A stretch of DNA of 64,000 nt from Acidobacteriota bacterium (GTDB taxonomy: Bacteria; Acidobacteriota; Terriglobia; Terriglobales; Acidobacteriaceae), in NCBI GenBank assembly GCA_031296105.1, contig JARLGJ010000030.1, positions 51,060-115,059 on the forward strand. Direction: 5' to 3'. Each line of letters starts with the position of its first letter. The first letter of the stretch is position 1. Positions 7,591 to 19,090 of the stretch are shown here, piece by piece. The notes below the pieces were generated by a model. It saw only the letters and a program-made list of their open reading frames with translations, searched no databases and was not told the origin of the DNA. A program made the position numbers and the translations under genes.

Positions 7591-7619
7591 TTCACGCGGG
7601 CGCTCTTAGCTGGTAGAAT
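7591..7619 (+). promoter_or_regulatory. Putative carA promoter
   Basis: TAGAAT (7614-7619) lies 17 bases after TTCACG (7591-7596). A start near 7626 would give a leader of about 20 bases that includes AGAGGA before the carA ATG. Confidence 0.5.
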
Positions 7620-7646
7620 CTATAAAATCCACTCACAGAGGATGCA

Positions 7647-8816
7647 ATGGAAGCTATCCTTGCGCTGGAAGACGGCAGAGTCTTTCGCGGCAAAGGCTAT
7701 GGAGCACGGCTGGAACGAACCGGCGAAGTAGTTTTCAATACCTCCATTACCGGTTACCAGGAAATTTTCACCGATCCCTCCTATGCAGGACAGATTGTTG
7801 TTCTGACCAATCCGGAGATCGGCAACTACGGCACCAATCCCGACGACGAAGAGGCCGTGAGGCCTTACATAGAGGGGCTGGTGGTGCGCGAGTTCTCGCC
7901 TTACGCGTCGAACTACCGCTCGCAGCAGGTGACCGACGAATATCTTGAGCGCCACAAGGTGCCGGTGATTTCACATATCGACACGCGCGCCCTGGTGCGC
8001 CATTTGCGCGACAAAGGCGTGATGCGCGGCGTGCTCTCCACGCGCGAGACCGACGTGGAGAAGCTGATTGCGCTGGCCAAGGCCACGCCGACGATCGACG
8101 GGCTGGACCTGGCGAAGGAAGTCTCCACCAAGACCAGCTACACGTGGTCGAAGGGTGACGTGGAAGAGCGCATCATCGAGGTGCCGCACGCCAAGTCCTC
8201 CAAGCTGACGGTGGTGACCGATGCGGCGGCCCGTCCGGGCGTAGCGCGCAAAAAGGTGATTGCCTACGATTACGGCATCAAGCACAACATTCTGCGCCGC
8301 TTGGTTTCCACCGGCTGCGACGTGACGGTTGTGCCGGCCGAGACCAAGCCGGAAGACGTGCTGGCGCTGGCGCCGGACGGCGTCTTCCTCTCCAACGGCC
8401 CGGGCGATCCGGAGGCCGTGGTCTATGCGCAGAAGGCCATCCGCAAGATGATGGGACGAGTGCCGATCTTCGGCATCTGCCTGGGACATCAGTTGACGGG
8501 ACTGGCCTTGGGCGGCAAGACCTACAAGCTGAAGTTCGGCCATCACGGCGGCAACCATCCGGTGAAGCAACTGCTGACCGGCAAGATCGAGATCACGGCG
8601 CACAATCACAACTACGCGGTCGATCCGGATTCGCTGAAGCCGAGCGAGGTGGAGCTGACGCACGTGGATTTGAATGACAACACGCTGGAAGGCCTGCGTC
8701 ACCGCACCATGCCGCTATTCAGCGTGCAATATCACCCCGAGGCATCGCCGGGGCCGCACGATTCGCATTACCTGTTCGACGATTTCGTGAAGATGATGAA
8801 CGAGTGGAGAGGCTAG
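7647..8816 (+). CDS. carA: Carbamoyl-phosphate synthase small (glutaminase) subunit
   Basis: CarA hydrolyses glutamine and channels ammonia to CarB to make carbamoyl phosphate for arginine and pyrimidine synthesis. At 389 residues it has the expected length. The N-terminal CPSase_sm domain includes [17 protein letters not shown] and [13 protein letters not shown]. The class I glutaminase domain holds [12 protein letters not shown], the nucleophile elbow FGICLGHQL and the distal His-Glu in [19 protein letters not shown] precedes the ATG. It is first in a plus-strand cluster with a small exported protein, carB and an FKBP, behind a candidate ArgR operator. Confidence 0.97.
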   Translation: MEAILALEDGRVFRGKGYGARLERTGEVVFNTSITGYQEIFTDPSYAGQIVVLTNPEIGNYGTNPDDEEAVRPYIEGLVVREFSPYASNYRSQQVTDEYLERHKVPVISHIDTRALVRHLRDKGVMRGVLSTRETDVEKLIALAKATPTIDGLDLAKEVSTKTSYTWSKGDVEERIIEVPHAKSSKLTVVTDAAARPGVARKKVIAYDYGIKHNILRRLVSTGCDVTVVPAETKPEDVLALAPDGVFLSNGPGDPEAVVYAQKAIRKMMGRVPIFGICLGHQLTGLALGGKTYKLKFGHHGGNHPVKQLLTGKIEITAHNHNYAVDPDSLKPSEVELTHVDLNDNTLEGLRHRTMPLFSVQYHPEASPGPHDSHYLFDDFVKMMNEWRG

Positions 8817-9412
8817 TGCGCAAAGCGGGTTGGATCATCGTATTGTTGGCGGCCGCGGCGGCCATTGGCACGGCGCAGATGGCATCGCACGCGCCGATGG
8901 GCGGCGGCGGTTCGCAGGGCGTGGTGCCCTCGAGCCGGCCGGACTTTGGCGCCGAGTGCGGCATTCAGGACACCTCGGTGCAGGCGTCGCGGCGCTTTGT
9001 GCGCGGACTGGACGGCCAATGGCTGCGCACGGAAGCCGGTCAGGCCGACCCGCAGCATACCGGGCTGGGGCGTTTGTGGCACGAGCATACCTGGGTGGCG
9101 GATATTCACGACGCGTCCGCGCCGGGAATGAACGTGATGCAGATGCACACGGGGCAGATGTGCTTTGACCCCGCGGGACGCATCCTGCGCATGATGGACC
9201 GCTACATGGACATGCCAGGATGCAACTGTATGCGATTCACGGCGCTGTCGTTCGATCCCGCGACGGGGCGGGTGACGCGCCGCGAGCAGCACTTTCTGAA
9301 CGCCACGACTGGGCAGGAGATTGCCCCGCCGGAGAAGGCCAAGGACTTTCCGGAGATTTGGCGGTACCGCCGGGTGGACGAGTTGCCGTTCTTTCCGCAG
9401 GTGAACAAGTAA
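8816..9412 (+). CDS. Small exported protein of unknown function, between carA and carB
   Basis: The 198-residue product starts with a signal peptide (MRKAGWIIVLLAAAAAIGTAQ). The mature part has four cysteines (ECGIQ, MCFDP and GCNCM) and many Met, Trp and His residues (LWHEHTWVADIH, MNVMQMHTGQM). I chose GTG at 8816, overlapping the carA stop by one base, with GGAGAGG just upstream; GTG at 8804 is an alternative. Close coupling to carA suggests co-expression by translation coupling rather than a role in carbamoyl-phosphate synthesis, because the product leaves the cytosol. I do not recognise a family. The Met/His/Cys content would suit metal binding, but that is speculative. Confidence 0.7.
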   Translation: MRKAGWIIVLLAAAAAIGTAQMASHAPMGGGGSQGVVPSSRPDFGAECGIQDTSVQASRRFVRGLDGQWLRTEAGQADPQHTGLGRLWHEHTWVADIHDASAPGMNVMQMHTGQMCFDPAGRILRMMDRYMDMPGCNCMRFTALSFDPATGRVTRREQHFLNATTGQEIAPPEKAKDFPEIWRYRRVDELPFFPQVNK

Positions 9413-9454
9413 GAGACCATCCGCAGGGATTGCGGTAGAGGAAACAAAAGCAGA

Positions 9455-12751
<3,297 letters not shown>

Positions 12752-12753
12752 CC

Positions 12754-13191
12754 ATGCGCAAGGCAATGGTTCTGTTTATGGTCCTGCTGGCGGCCGTTGC
12801 GGCCGTGGCGCAGGCGCCGCAGCATCCCTCGCCGGTGGACCCTTCGCTGGCAGTGTCTCTGCCCAACGGACTGACCTACTGGGATCTGGCGGTGGGCCTG
12901 GGCAAGGAAGCGGTGAAGGGCAGCAAGGTGAAGGTTCATTACACGGGCTGGCTCCTGGAAGAGGGGACGAAGTTCGATAGCTCTCTGGACCGCGGCAAGC
13001 CCCTGGAGTTCACGCTGGGCGCGGGCACGGTCATCAAGGGCTGGGAGATTGGCGTGCAGGGCATGAAGGTGGGCGGCAAGCGGCAACTGCGCATCCCTCC
13101 GGAACTGGCCTACGGCTATCGCGGCCAGCCGCCGGACATCCCGAGCGACGCGTATTTGATCTTCGACGTGGAGCTGCTGGAAGTCGAGTAG
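12754..13191 (+). CDS. Exported FKBP-type peptidyl-prolyl isomerase
   Basis: The 145-residue protein has a signal peptide ([20 protein letters not shown]) and one FKBP domain from about residue 50. [22 protein letters not shown], the core [23 protein letters not shown] and LAYGYRG, and the end strand [12 protein letters not shown] cover all the main active-site segments. It should speed cis-trans isomerization at proline during folding in the periplasm. AAGGAG overlaps the end of carB, so it is translated from the carB transcript. A strong terminator follows. Confidence 0.93.
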   Translation: MRKAMVLFMVLLAAVAAVAQAPQHPSPVDPSLAVSLPNGLTYWDLAVGLGKEAVKGSKVKVHYTGWLLEEGTKFDSSLDRGKPLEFTLGAGTVIKGWEIGVQGMKVGGKRQLRIPPELAYGYRGQPPDIPSDAYLIFDVELLEVE

Positions 13192-13206
13192 AGCAACGCA
13201 TTGGGA

Positions 13207-13242
13207 AATGAAAAGCGCACCCGAGTGGGTGCGCTTTTCATT
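13207..13242. terminator. Bidirectional terminator after the carAB-FKBP cluster
   Basis: A 16-bp perfect stem (13207-13222 with 13227-13242) has a GAGT loop and built-in A4/T4 tracts. It lies 15 bases after the FKBP stop. Confidence 0.88.
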
Positions 13243-13268
13243 GCGCGGTTATTCAATCCTTGTTGCTA

Positions 13269-13314
13269 TCCCAGGTTAGCCGCGCACAAAGCGCGCGTCG
13301 AACCTGGGGCACAC
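13269..13314. repeat. Dispersed palindromic repeat, family A, copy 2
   Basis: TCCCAGGTTAGCCGCGC, an A-rich loop, GCGCGCG and TCGAACCTGGGGCACAC repeat the layout of the copy at 381-422. It lies between two convergent transcription units, 23 bases before the end of the NHL gene. Confidence 0.8.
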
Positions 13315-13337
13315 CACGACGAGTCGCGCACAGAACG

Positions 13338-14390
13338 CTACGGCAGCTCCGGCGTGTTGATGTAGCCGGGGATATTCCAGGGCAGGAAGAACGCTGCGCC
13401 CGAGGTTCCGTAGTTGGTGGTGAGGACGAGCGCGTTGTTGGGATCGAAGGCCAGGCCCACCAGTCCGACGGCGGCGATGATGCAGTCGGCTTTCTTCTCC
13501 GGCGTGATGCGGATGACGCCGCGCTGTCCGCGCCAGGAGGCGGCGACGAGCACGTTGCCTTGCAGGTCGAAGGCCAGGCCCTGCGGGCGTCCCAGGTTGG
13601 AGAACCAGGGCTTGACCATGCCATCGGGCGTGATCTCGTAGATGCAATCGTTGGACGACGTCGTGGGGCCGGTGACGTAGAGGTTGCCGTTGGGCGAAAA
13701 GGCCAGGTGATAGGCGGCGACGCTCGGCTCCAGGGTGGCGAAGACGAAGATCTGGCGGTCGGGCGCGACCTTGAAGATGGTGCCGCTGCGGTCGCCCACG
13801 TAGAGGTTGCCGCTCTCATCGAAGGCCAGGCCGGTGGCCACGCCGAGACCCTCGGCATAGGTGGTGAGGCCGCCATGCTCGCTCAAGCGGTACACCGTGC
13901 CGTCATGGCGCGAGGAAATGTAGAGGTTGCTGCGGGCGTCCAGCGCCAGGCCGGTGGGGTTCATGACTTCGGCGGCGATGGCGTGCAGCGTCGATTCGTC
14001 GTCGATGCGGAACAGGGACGTGGGCACCGACTGGCCGCGCGGTCCGGAAAAGGTGGTGTAGATGTTCGACTTCTCATCCACCGCCGGATTGGCCACCGGA
14101 TGCAAGCTCTCCGAGAGCAGGGTGGCAATGCTGGCCGCGGCCGTCACCGTGCCGTGCGCAGTGGCCACGGTCACTTCGCCATAGCCCGAGGCGCCATCTG
14201 GCACCTGCAGGACCAGTCGCGTGGGCGCGGCAAAGACCACGTTGGCCAGCGACTCGCCGAAGACGACCGAGGGCGGATCGTATAATCCGCCGATGAGGCC
14301 GCTGCCGTGCAGAGTGATCTGTCCGCCGGGCAGGGCGAAGGCGGGTTCAACCGAGAGGATGGCCGGAGGTGCGGAATTCTGACTGGTCAT
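13338..14390 (-). CDS. IPT/TIG domain plus NHL-type beta-propeller protein
   Basis: The 350-residue protein starts with an IPT/TIG immunoglobulin-like domain (AILSVEPAFALPGGQITLHGSGL, residues 10-90). About six propeller blades follow with the recurring GLAFD..GNLYV/ARSNLYIS pattern (residues 95-350), as in NHL or SMP-30-like repeats. There is no obvious signal peptide, although proteins with this combination are often exported. No catalytic residues can be assigned. The start is nine bases past the end of pgpA, so it is probably the last gene of the rimO-yacG-pgpA unit. It differs in architecture from the giant repeat protein at 47.8-55.7 kb but shares the NHL theme. Confidence 0.8.
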   Translation of the reverse strand: MTSQNSAPPAILSVEPAFALPGGQITLHGSGLIGGLYDPPSVVFGESLANVVFAAPTRLVLQVPDGASGYGEVTVATAHGTVTAAASIATLLSESLHPVANPAVDEKSNIYTTFSGPRGQSVPTSLFRIDDESTLHAIAAEVMNPTGLALDARSNLYISSRHDGTVYRLSEHGGLTTYAEGLGVATGLAFDESGNLYVGDRSGTIFKVAPDRQIFVFATLEPSVAAYHLAFSPNGNLYVTGPTTSSNDCIYEITPDGMVKPWFSNLGRPQGLAFDLQGNVLVAASWRGQRGVIRITPEKKADCIIAAVGLVGLAFDPNNALVLTTNYGTSGAAFFLPWNIPGYINTPELP

Positions 14391-14399
14391 AGCGCGTCT

Positions 14400-14936
14400 C
14401 TATCTTACGACGGCAAAGTGCAAAAGGAGTTGCAGAAGCAAAAAACCGTAAAGTCCCGCACCCAGGTCGTCCACCACGATTCCCACCCCCTCGGGGCGCA
14501 GGCGCTCCAAAAGGCGTATGGGCCAGGGCTTCAGGATGTCGAAGGCGCGGAAGAGAATGAAGCCCGCAAGCTGCGCCTTCCAGGTGATGGGCGCGGCGAC
14601 AAGAGTGAGCATTTGCCCGGCGACTTCGTCGATGACCACGTGCGAAGGGTCGTCGCGATGGCAGGCGCGGGCGGTGAGCGTGGAGGCCGGAATGCCGATG
14701 GCGGTGGCCAGGGCGCAGTAGAGCAGCGCTCCGGGAATGAGCCAGGGCTGCGGCAGGTGATGCGCGATGAACCACCAGGTGACGAGCGCACCGGCCGAGC
14801 CCCAGGTGCCGGGGCCGGGCTTCATGGCTCCAGCGCCGAAGAAGGTGGCCACGGTCCAGGCCCAGTAGGGGCGCGTGGGACGTGCTGAACCTTTCTTGGT
14901 GTGCTGCTTCGGGGAATCAGTTGGGCTTGCAGGCAT
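14400..14936 (-). CDS. pgpA: Phosphatidylglycerophosphatase A
   Basis: PgpA removes phosphate from phosphatidylglycerol phosphate in the last step of phosphatidylglycerol synthesis. The 178-residue membrane protein has the family hallmarks: FFGAGAMKPGPGTWGS near residue 30, the HVVIDEVAGQMLTL segment with metal-binding acids near 95, and FRAFDILKPWPI near 130. Three or four membrane segments are visible. I start at ATG 14936, which has GAGGA eight bases upstream, giving a 20-base overlap with yacG. A much longer upstream frame is simply the antisense reading of rimO and yacG. Confidence 0.9.
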   Translation of the reverse strand: MPASPTDSPKQHTKKGSARPTRPYWAWTVATFFGAGAMKPGPGTWGSAGALVTWWFIAHHLPQPWLIPGALLYCALATAIGIPASTLTARACHRDDPSHVVIDEVAGQMLTLVAAPITWKAQLAGFILFRAFDILKPWPIRLLERLRPEGVGIVVDDLGAGLYGFLLLQLLLHFAVVR

Positions 14937-15177
14937 CGGAATCATCCTCGGACATGGCGGCGCGTTGCGGAGAGCTGCGGCGCTCGCGCGCGTATTCGGT
15001 TTCGCCGCCCGACTCGGGATCGTTGACCGGCGAGGAGATGACGTAGCCGCCGCTGATCCACTTGCCAAGATCGATGGTGCGGCAGCGTTCGCAGCAAAAA
15101 GGAAACGCGGGCTCGGTGGCCAGCACAATTTTGCGGCAGGTGGGGCAGCGCAGCGCGGATGTCTTCTTCTTCGCCAT
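14917..15177 (-). CDS. yacG: YacG-type zinc protein, DNA gyrase inhibitor family
   Basis: The 86-residue protein carries the family's four-cysteine zinc site: CPTC near residue 11 and FCCERCR near 28, followed by IDLGKWISGGYVI. In E. coli YacG binds gyrase and inhibits it. The C-terminal 40 residues are acidic and polar and extend past the usual 65-residue form. It begins three bases after the rimO stop and overlaps pgpA, so it is translated as part of that unit. Confidence 0.9.
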   Translation of the reverse strand: MAKKKTSALRCPTCRKIVLATEPAFPFCCERCRTIDLGKWISGGYVISSPVNDPESGGETEYARERRSSPQRAAMSEDDSDACKPN

Positions 15178-15180
15178 GGT

Positions 15181-16734
15181 TCAGACGAGCCTCGCCACCA
15201 GGTCGTAGTCGTGCGCCTCTTCCACCACGGCGCGATGGAACTGGCCGGGCGTGGGATCGGCGAGGTCGCCGAAATCGTTGATGAAGACCTTGCCGTCGAT
15301 CTCCGGCGCGTGCAGGCGGGTGCGCGCCTCCCACAGCAGTTCGGTCTCTTCGCTGGGGCCTTCCAGCATCACTTCAATCTCGCGGCCCACCCACTGCTTG
15401 CGCAATTTGCGGCTGATGCGCTTCTGCAACTGCATCAGCTTGCGGCGGCGGCGTTCGATCTCGCGCGGGGGAACCTTGGCGTCCAGCAAATACGCGGGTG
15501 AGCCTTCTTCATCCGAGTAGGAGAAGACGCCCATCCAGTCGAATTGCGCCTGTTCGACGAAGTCGCAGAGCTGCTGAAAATCCTCTTCCGTTTCGCCGGG
15601 GAAGCCGACGATGAACGAAGTGCGCAGGGCAATGCCGGGCACGCTCTGGCGGATCTTGCGGATCAGCTTGAGGAAGATTTCGGCCGAGCCGCCGCGCTTC
15701 ATGCGCTTGAGCACCGCGGTGGAGGCGTGCTGCAAAGGGACGTCGATGTAGCGGCAGAGGCGCGGATATTGCGCCAGCACCTCGAGAAGGCGCGGCGTGA
15801 TCTTGTTGGGATAGGCGTAGAGGAAGCGCACCCAGAAGTCTTCGTCGATCTGCGCCAGGGCCTCGAGTAGCTTGGCCAGGCCGTCGTCGATGCCGAGATC
15901 CTCTCCGAAGCAGGTAGTATCCTGGCCGATCAGGTTGATCTCGCGCACGCCCTGCGCGGCCAGGTGGCGCGCCTCGGCCACCACCGATTCGATGGTGCGC
16001 GAACGGAACTTGCCGCGCAATTGCGGAATGATGCAGAAGGCGCAGGGATGGTCGCAGCCCTCGGCGATCTTGAGGTACGCCGAGTGTTTGGCGGTGGCCA
16101 ACAGGCGCGGCGTGTTCTCGTCGTAAAGATAATCGGGCAGCGCGGCCTCGGCGCCCTGCCATTGGTCGCGGGCAAAGCGTCCGGCTTTTTCGCGAGCCTT
16201 GCCTTCGGCACGTCCCGCGTGCGGCGCATGGTCTGCGGGCGCGGCGTGCTCGATGCCGCTCTTCAACTGCTGCGAGGCGCTGGCATGGGGATGCGCGCCG
16301 CCGAGGATGTTGAAAGGCGACGCGGAGGGAGCGGGCGCAATGCCGGCGGCCCGCAGAATCTCCGGCAGCTCGCCGGTGCCGAGGACGGCGTCAATCTCGG
16401 GAATGCTCTTCTGGATCTCGTTGCGGTAGCGCTCGACGAGGCAGCCGGTGACGATAAGTTTCTTCGCGCGGCCCTCGGTCTTGTGCCGCACCATCTCCAG
16501 GATTGTGTCCACCGACTCCTGCTTGGCGGTGTCAATGAAGGAGCAGGTGTTGACCACGATGATGTCGGCCTCGCCGGCGTGCGGTGTGATGACCGCGCCG
16601 TTGCTGGCCAATATGCCCATCATGACTTCGCTGTCCACCAGGTTTTTGGGGCAGCCGAGGCTGACAAAGCCGACGCGAGGCAGTTGTGCCGCGGCGGTTG
16701 TGGAGGATGTTTTCTTGGTCTGCTTGGTGGCCAT
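15181..16734 (-). CDS. rimO: Ribosomal protein S12 methylthiotransferase RimO
   Basis: RimO is a radical-SAM iron-sulfur enzyme that methylthiolates an aspartate of ribosomal protein S12. The N-terminal cluster-binding cysteines are in SLGCPKN (Cys28), NTCSF (64) and TGCLV (98). The radical-SAM motif CDHPCAFC is at 227-234, and a TRAM domain ends the protein. At 517 residues it is about 75 longer than E. coli RimO, mostly because of a Pro/Ala/His-rich insert at about 133-198 between the two catalytic domains. TAGAAT lies 11 bases before the ATG. The gene heads a rimO-yacG-pgpA-NHL unit. Confidence 0.95.
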   Translation of the reverse strand: MATKQTKKTSSTTAAAQLPRVGFVSLGCPKNLVDSEVMMGILASNGAVITPHAGEADIIVVNTCSFIDTAKQESVDTILEMVRHKTEGRAKKLIVTGCLVERYRNEIQKSIPEIDAVLGTGELPEILRAAGIAPAPSASPFNILGGAHPHASASQQLKSGIEHAAPADHAPHAGRAEGKAREKAGRFARDQWQGAEAALPDYLYDENTPRLLATAKHSAYLKIAEGCDHPCAFCIIPQLRGKFRSRTIESVVAEARHLAAQGVREINLIGQDTTCFGEDLGIDDGLAKLLEALAQIDEDFWVRFLYAYPNKITPRLLEVLAQYPRLCRYIDVPLQHASTAVLKRMKRGGSAEIFLKLIRKIRQSVPGIALRTSFIVGFPGETEEDFQQLCDFVEQAQFDWMGVFSYSDEEGSPAYLLDAKVPPREIERRRRKLMQLQKRISRKLRKQWVGREIEVMLEGPSEETELLWEARTRLHAPEIDGKVFINDFGDLADPTPGQFHRAVVEEAHDYDLVARLV

Positions 16735-16745
16735 CGTGTAGCTCT

Positions 16746-16751
16746 ATTCTA
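16746..16751 (-). promoter_or_regulatory. Putative -10 of rimO (TAGAAT)
   Basis: TAGAAT on the minus strand is followed by 11 bases (AGAGCTACACG) and the rimO ATG, leaving a leader of roughly four bases. No -35 is clear. Confidence 0.45.
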
Positions 16752-16794
16752 ATCTAACAACCCGGTGCGGGCGCTGCTTCCGTCAAGGACAGGG

Positions 16795-18087
16795 CTATTT
16801 GCCGTCGGGCAGCGCCCAGTCGCGAAGTTCGCCGGTTTGCCGCATCAGTTGCAGTTGGGCGCGCAGGCATTCGAACTGGCTTTGCAGGAGAAGCCCCTGC
16901 TGAGCAGCCACTTCGGCCTTGGCCGCTTCCTGATCGTGTGCCGAGGCCTGTCCATCCTGAATGCGCCTGGCCACATCGTCAATGTTGGCCTCGGCCACTT
17001 CATACTCCAAGCGGGAAACCTTGGCATGCGCCGCAAGCTGGCGCACGGCCTGCTGCACGCGCACGGCTTCAGCGGCCACCTGGTCACGCGTGTTCTTCGC
17101 CTCGGCCTCAATGCGCATGGCCTCGGCATCGGCCGCGGCGGCCTTGGCGTTCTGGCTCAGGTTCAGCAAGGGAATGTTGATGTTAAACGCAAAGCTGTAG
17201 TTGTGCGTCGGCGTATAGGTCAGGCCGTAGTTGAGGTACGAGGCGAACTCGGCGAACTGTCCGGAGAAGTTGACGGAGGGATAGTTGACGCGGTGTTCGG
17301 CGCGGGCGCGCAGGCGGGCGGCTCTGGCGTGCTCGTCGGCCAGTTGCACGCTGCGCGAATTGGCCAGCGCCGCGGACGAGAGATCCTGCTCGCTGCGCAG
17401 GGCGGGCGCCGTGGGAACGGAAGCGGAGTCCGTCTCCAGCGTGGCGGCGGAGACACCGATCATGCGCGCAAGTTTTTCGCGGGCCACGCCGGAGGAGGCC
17501 TCAAGCTGGGAGACGCGCAGCTCGGCGCGCGCCAGGTCAAGCTCGGCGCGCTTGATGTCCAACAGGCTGGCCACGCCCTCTTTTTGCCGCTGCTGCGCGA
17601 TGTACAGCGCGTGCTCCAGAGATTGCTGCTGCAAGCGCGCGGCGTCCAGTTGCCGGCGCTCGTTGTCCAACTCGATGTAGAGCAGGGAAGCGTCGAGGAT
17701 CGTCTGGTCGGCGCGGTCGGAGTATTCGATGGCCGCGGCCACGGTGTCGGAGTGTGCGGCGCGCACGGAGTCGATGACCGCCAGGTTGAAGACCGTCTGC
17801 GTGTGGGTGACGGAAAAGATGGAGGGCACCTGTCCGGCGACGCTGACGGCAACGCCGTAGCTGTAGCCGGGGCTTACGCCAAAATTGATCGAAGGAAAGT
17901 AAGCGCTGCGCTCGACGCGGTAGCCGGCCGTGGCCTTGGTGCGCTGCGCGGTGGCCAGACGCATTTCACCACTGAACTTCAACGCGCGCTCCACGGCGTC
18001 GCGGAAACCGATCTGCTGCGCCATCAGCGGCGTGGCCACAAGCGCCAGCCCCAGGGCCAGCGCGGAGCGCATTGTGCGGAACTTCAT
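16795..18087 (-). CDS. TolC-family outer-membrane channel protein
   Basis: The 430-residue protein has a signal peptide (MRSALALGLALVATPLMAQQ) and two outer-membrane-efflux repeats typical of TolC proteins. Long amphipathic helices rich in Ala, Glu, Gln and Arg lie around residues 105-190 and 310-420. A beta segment falls near each half (FPSINFGVSPGYSYG and NYPSVNFSGQFAEF). It would form the outer-membrane tunnel of an export system with the HlyD-like protein encoded two genes upstream. Three ATGs lie in tandem at 18087-18093; I chose the last because AAGG is seven bases before it. A much longer frame upstream is the shadow of the TPR gene. Confidence 0.88.
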   Translation of the reverse strand: MKFRTMRSALALGLALVATPLMAQQIGFRDAVERALKFSGEMRLATAQRTKATAGYRVERSAYFPSINFGVSPGYSYGVAVSVAGQVPSIFSVTHTQTVFNLAVIDSVRAAHSDTVAAAIEYSDRADQTILDASLLYIELDNERRQLDAARLQQQSLEHALYIAQQRQKEGVASLLDIKRAELDLARAELRVSQLEASSGVAREKLARMIGVSAATLETDSASVPTAPALRSEQDLSSAALANSRSVQLADEHARAARLRARAEHRVNYPSVNFSGQFAEFASYLNYGLTYTPTHNYSFAFNINIPLLNLSQNAKAAAADAEAMRIEAEAKNTRDQVAAEAVRVQQAVRQLAAHAKVSRLEYEVAEANIDDVARRIQDGQASAHDQEAAKAEVAAQQGLLLQSQFECLRAQLQLMRQTGELRDWALPDGK

Positions 18088-18109
18088 CATCATGCCTTGC
18101 CGTATTTCC

Positions 18110-19090
18110 TTAGTGCTTTTCCAGGCGCCGCAAACCCTCGGCGGCGGGGCGGAATCCGCTGGCCAGGGCCAGCGCCGCGCGGTATTCGTTGGCCGCGCCG
18201 TTGGTGTCGCCGGACTTGGACAGTAGATCGCCAAGCACGGTGTGGGCGCGGAAGACCGGTGCATCCTCCGAGGGATGGCCGCTCTGTAGATAGAGGCGCA
18301 CCTGCTGCGCCGCTTCGGGCAAGTTGCGACCCATGCGCAGCATCTGCTCGGCGGCGTCAAAGCGGTCCTCGGGACGCAGATGGCGCGATTGCAGGGCGCG
18401 CCGCACGGCGTCATCAAAGCGCTCGGGCTGCTTGCGTCCGCGATAGTAGCGCGCCAGGTTCAACAAAGTTTCGGCCGACTCGTGATCGTAACGGACGGCC
18501 TCCTCGTAGCGGCGCTCGGCCTCGGCCTGGTTGCCCTGCTTGGAGGCGGCCATGGCGTAGATCCACGAGGCCAGCGCGGGGCTGACCGGAGTCATCTCCT
18601 GCGCCAGGGACGAAGCCTTGTCCAGACCTCCGCCAACGATGGCCGGGGCGCTGACGTAATACTCGCCGAGGTCGCGGGCAATGGCCAGGTTGCGGGGATC
18701 GAGACGGTGCGCGGCCTCAAATGCGGCCACCGACTTGCGCGCCAGTCCGAAGGCGCTGAGGGCTCCGGCGGCATTGGCCTTTTCGCCGTAAGCGCGCGCC
18801 AGCCAGATCTGGTACTCGGCGCTCTGCGGATTAAGTTGCGCGGCGCGCTCGCAGTTGCGCACCGCGTCATTCCAATTGCCGAGCTGATAATACACGCGGC
18901 CCAGCAGGTTGTAGGCCTCGGCGTTGTTGCCCGCGGCCATGGGGCGCAGCACGCGGATAGCTTCATCGGCGCGTCCTGTGGCGAGCAACTCGCGCGGCGT
19001 AGCGGCAGCCTCCAACACGGCCGGCGCTGCCAGCAAAGCCAGCAGGGCGCAGCCGCGGAGCAGCTTCGAAATGGAGTCAAAGCGCCGCAT
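18110..19090 (-). CDS. Exported TPR-repeat protein in efflux-like operon
   Basis: The 326-residue protein has a signal peptide (LLRGCALLALLAAPAVLEAAA) and at least six TPR-like helix pairs. Examples are AEAYNLLGRVYYQLGNWNDAV (about 55-75), AEYQIWLARAYGE, AERRYEEAVRYDHESAETLLNLARYY and VFRAHTVLGDLLSKSGD. Its ATG overlaps the TAA of the HlyD gene by one base, and the TolC-like gene starts 22 bases after its stop, so all three are co-expressed. A periplasmic scaffold role linking adaptor and channel is plausible but inferred only from position. Confidence 0.82.
   Translation of the reverse strand: MRRFDSISKLLRGCALLALLAAPAVLEAAATPRELLATGRADEAIRVLRPMAAGNNAEAYNLLGRVYYQLGNWNDAVRNCERAAQLNPQSAEYQIWLARAYGEKANAAGALSAFGLARKSVAAFEAAHRLDPRNLAIARDLGEYYVSAPAIVGGGLDKASSLAQEMTPVSPALASWIYAMAASKQGNQAEAERRYEEAVRYDHESAETLLNLARYYRGRKQPERFDDAVRRALQSRHLRPEDRFDAAEQMLRMGRNLPEAAQQVRLYLQSGHPSEDAPVFRAHTVLGDLLSKSGDTNGAANEYRAALALASGFRPAAEGLRRLEKH

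Noticed and set aside
13253..13876. Frame ending in a RRALCARLTWD tail near 13260
   Set aside because: The tail is a translation of the family A palindromic repeat and the rest is the NHL gene in another frame.
16795..18417. Longer TolC-like protein starting at 18417
   Set aside because: The extra 110 residues overlap the TPR gene in another frame and lack a family match. The signal peptide begins at 18087.
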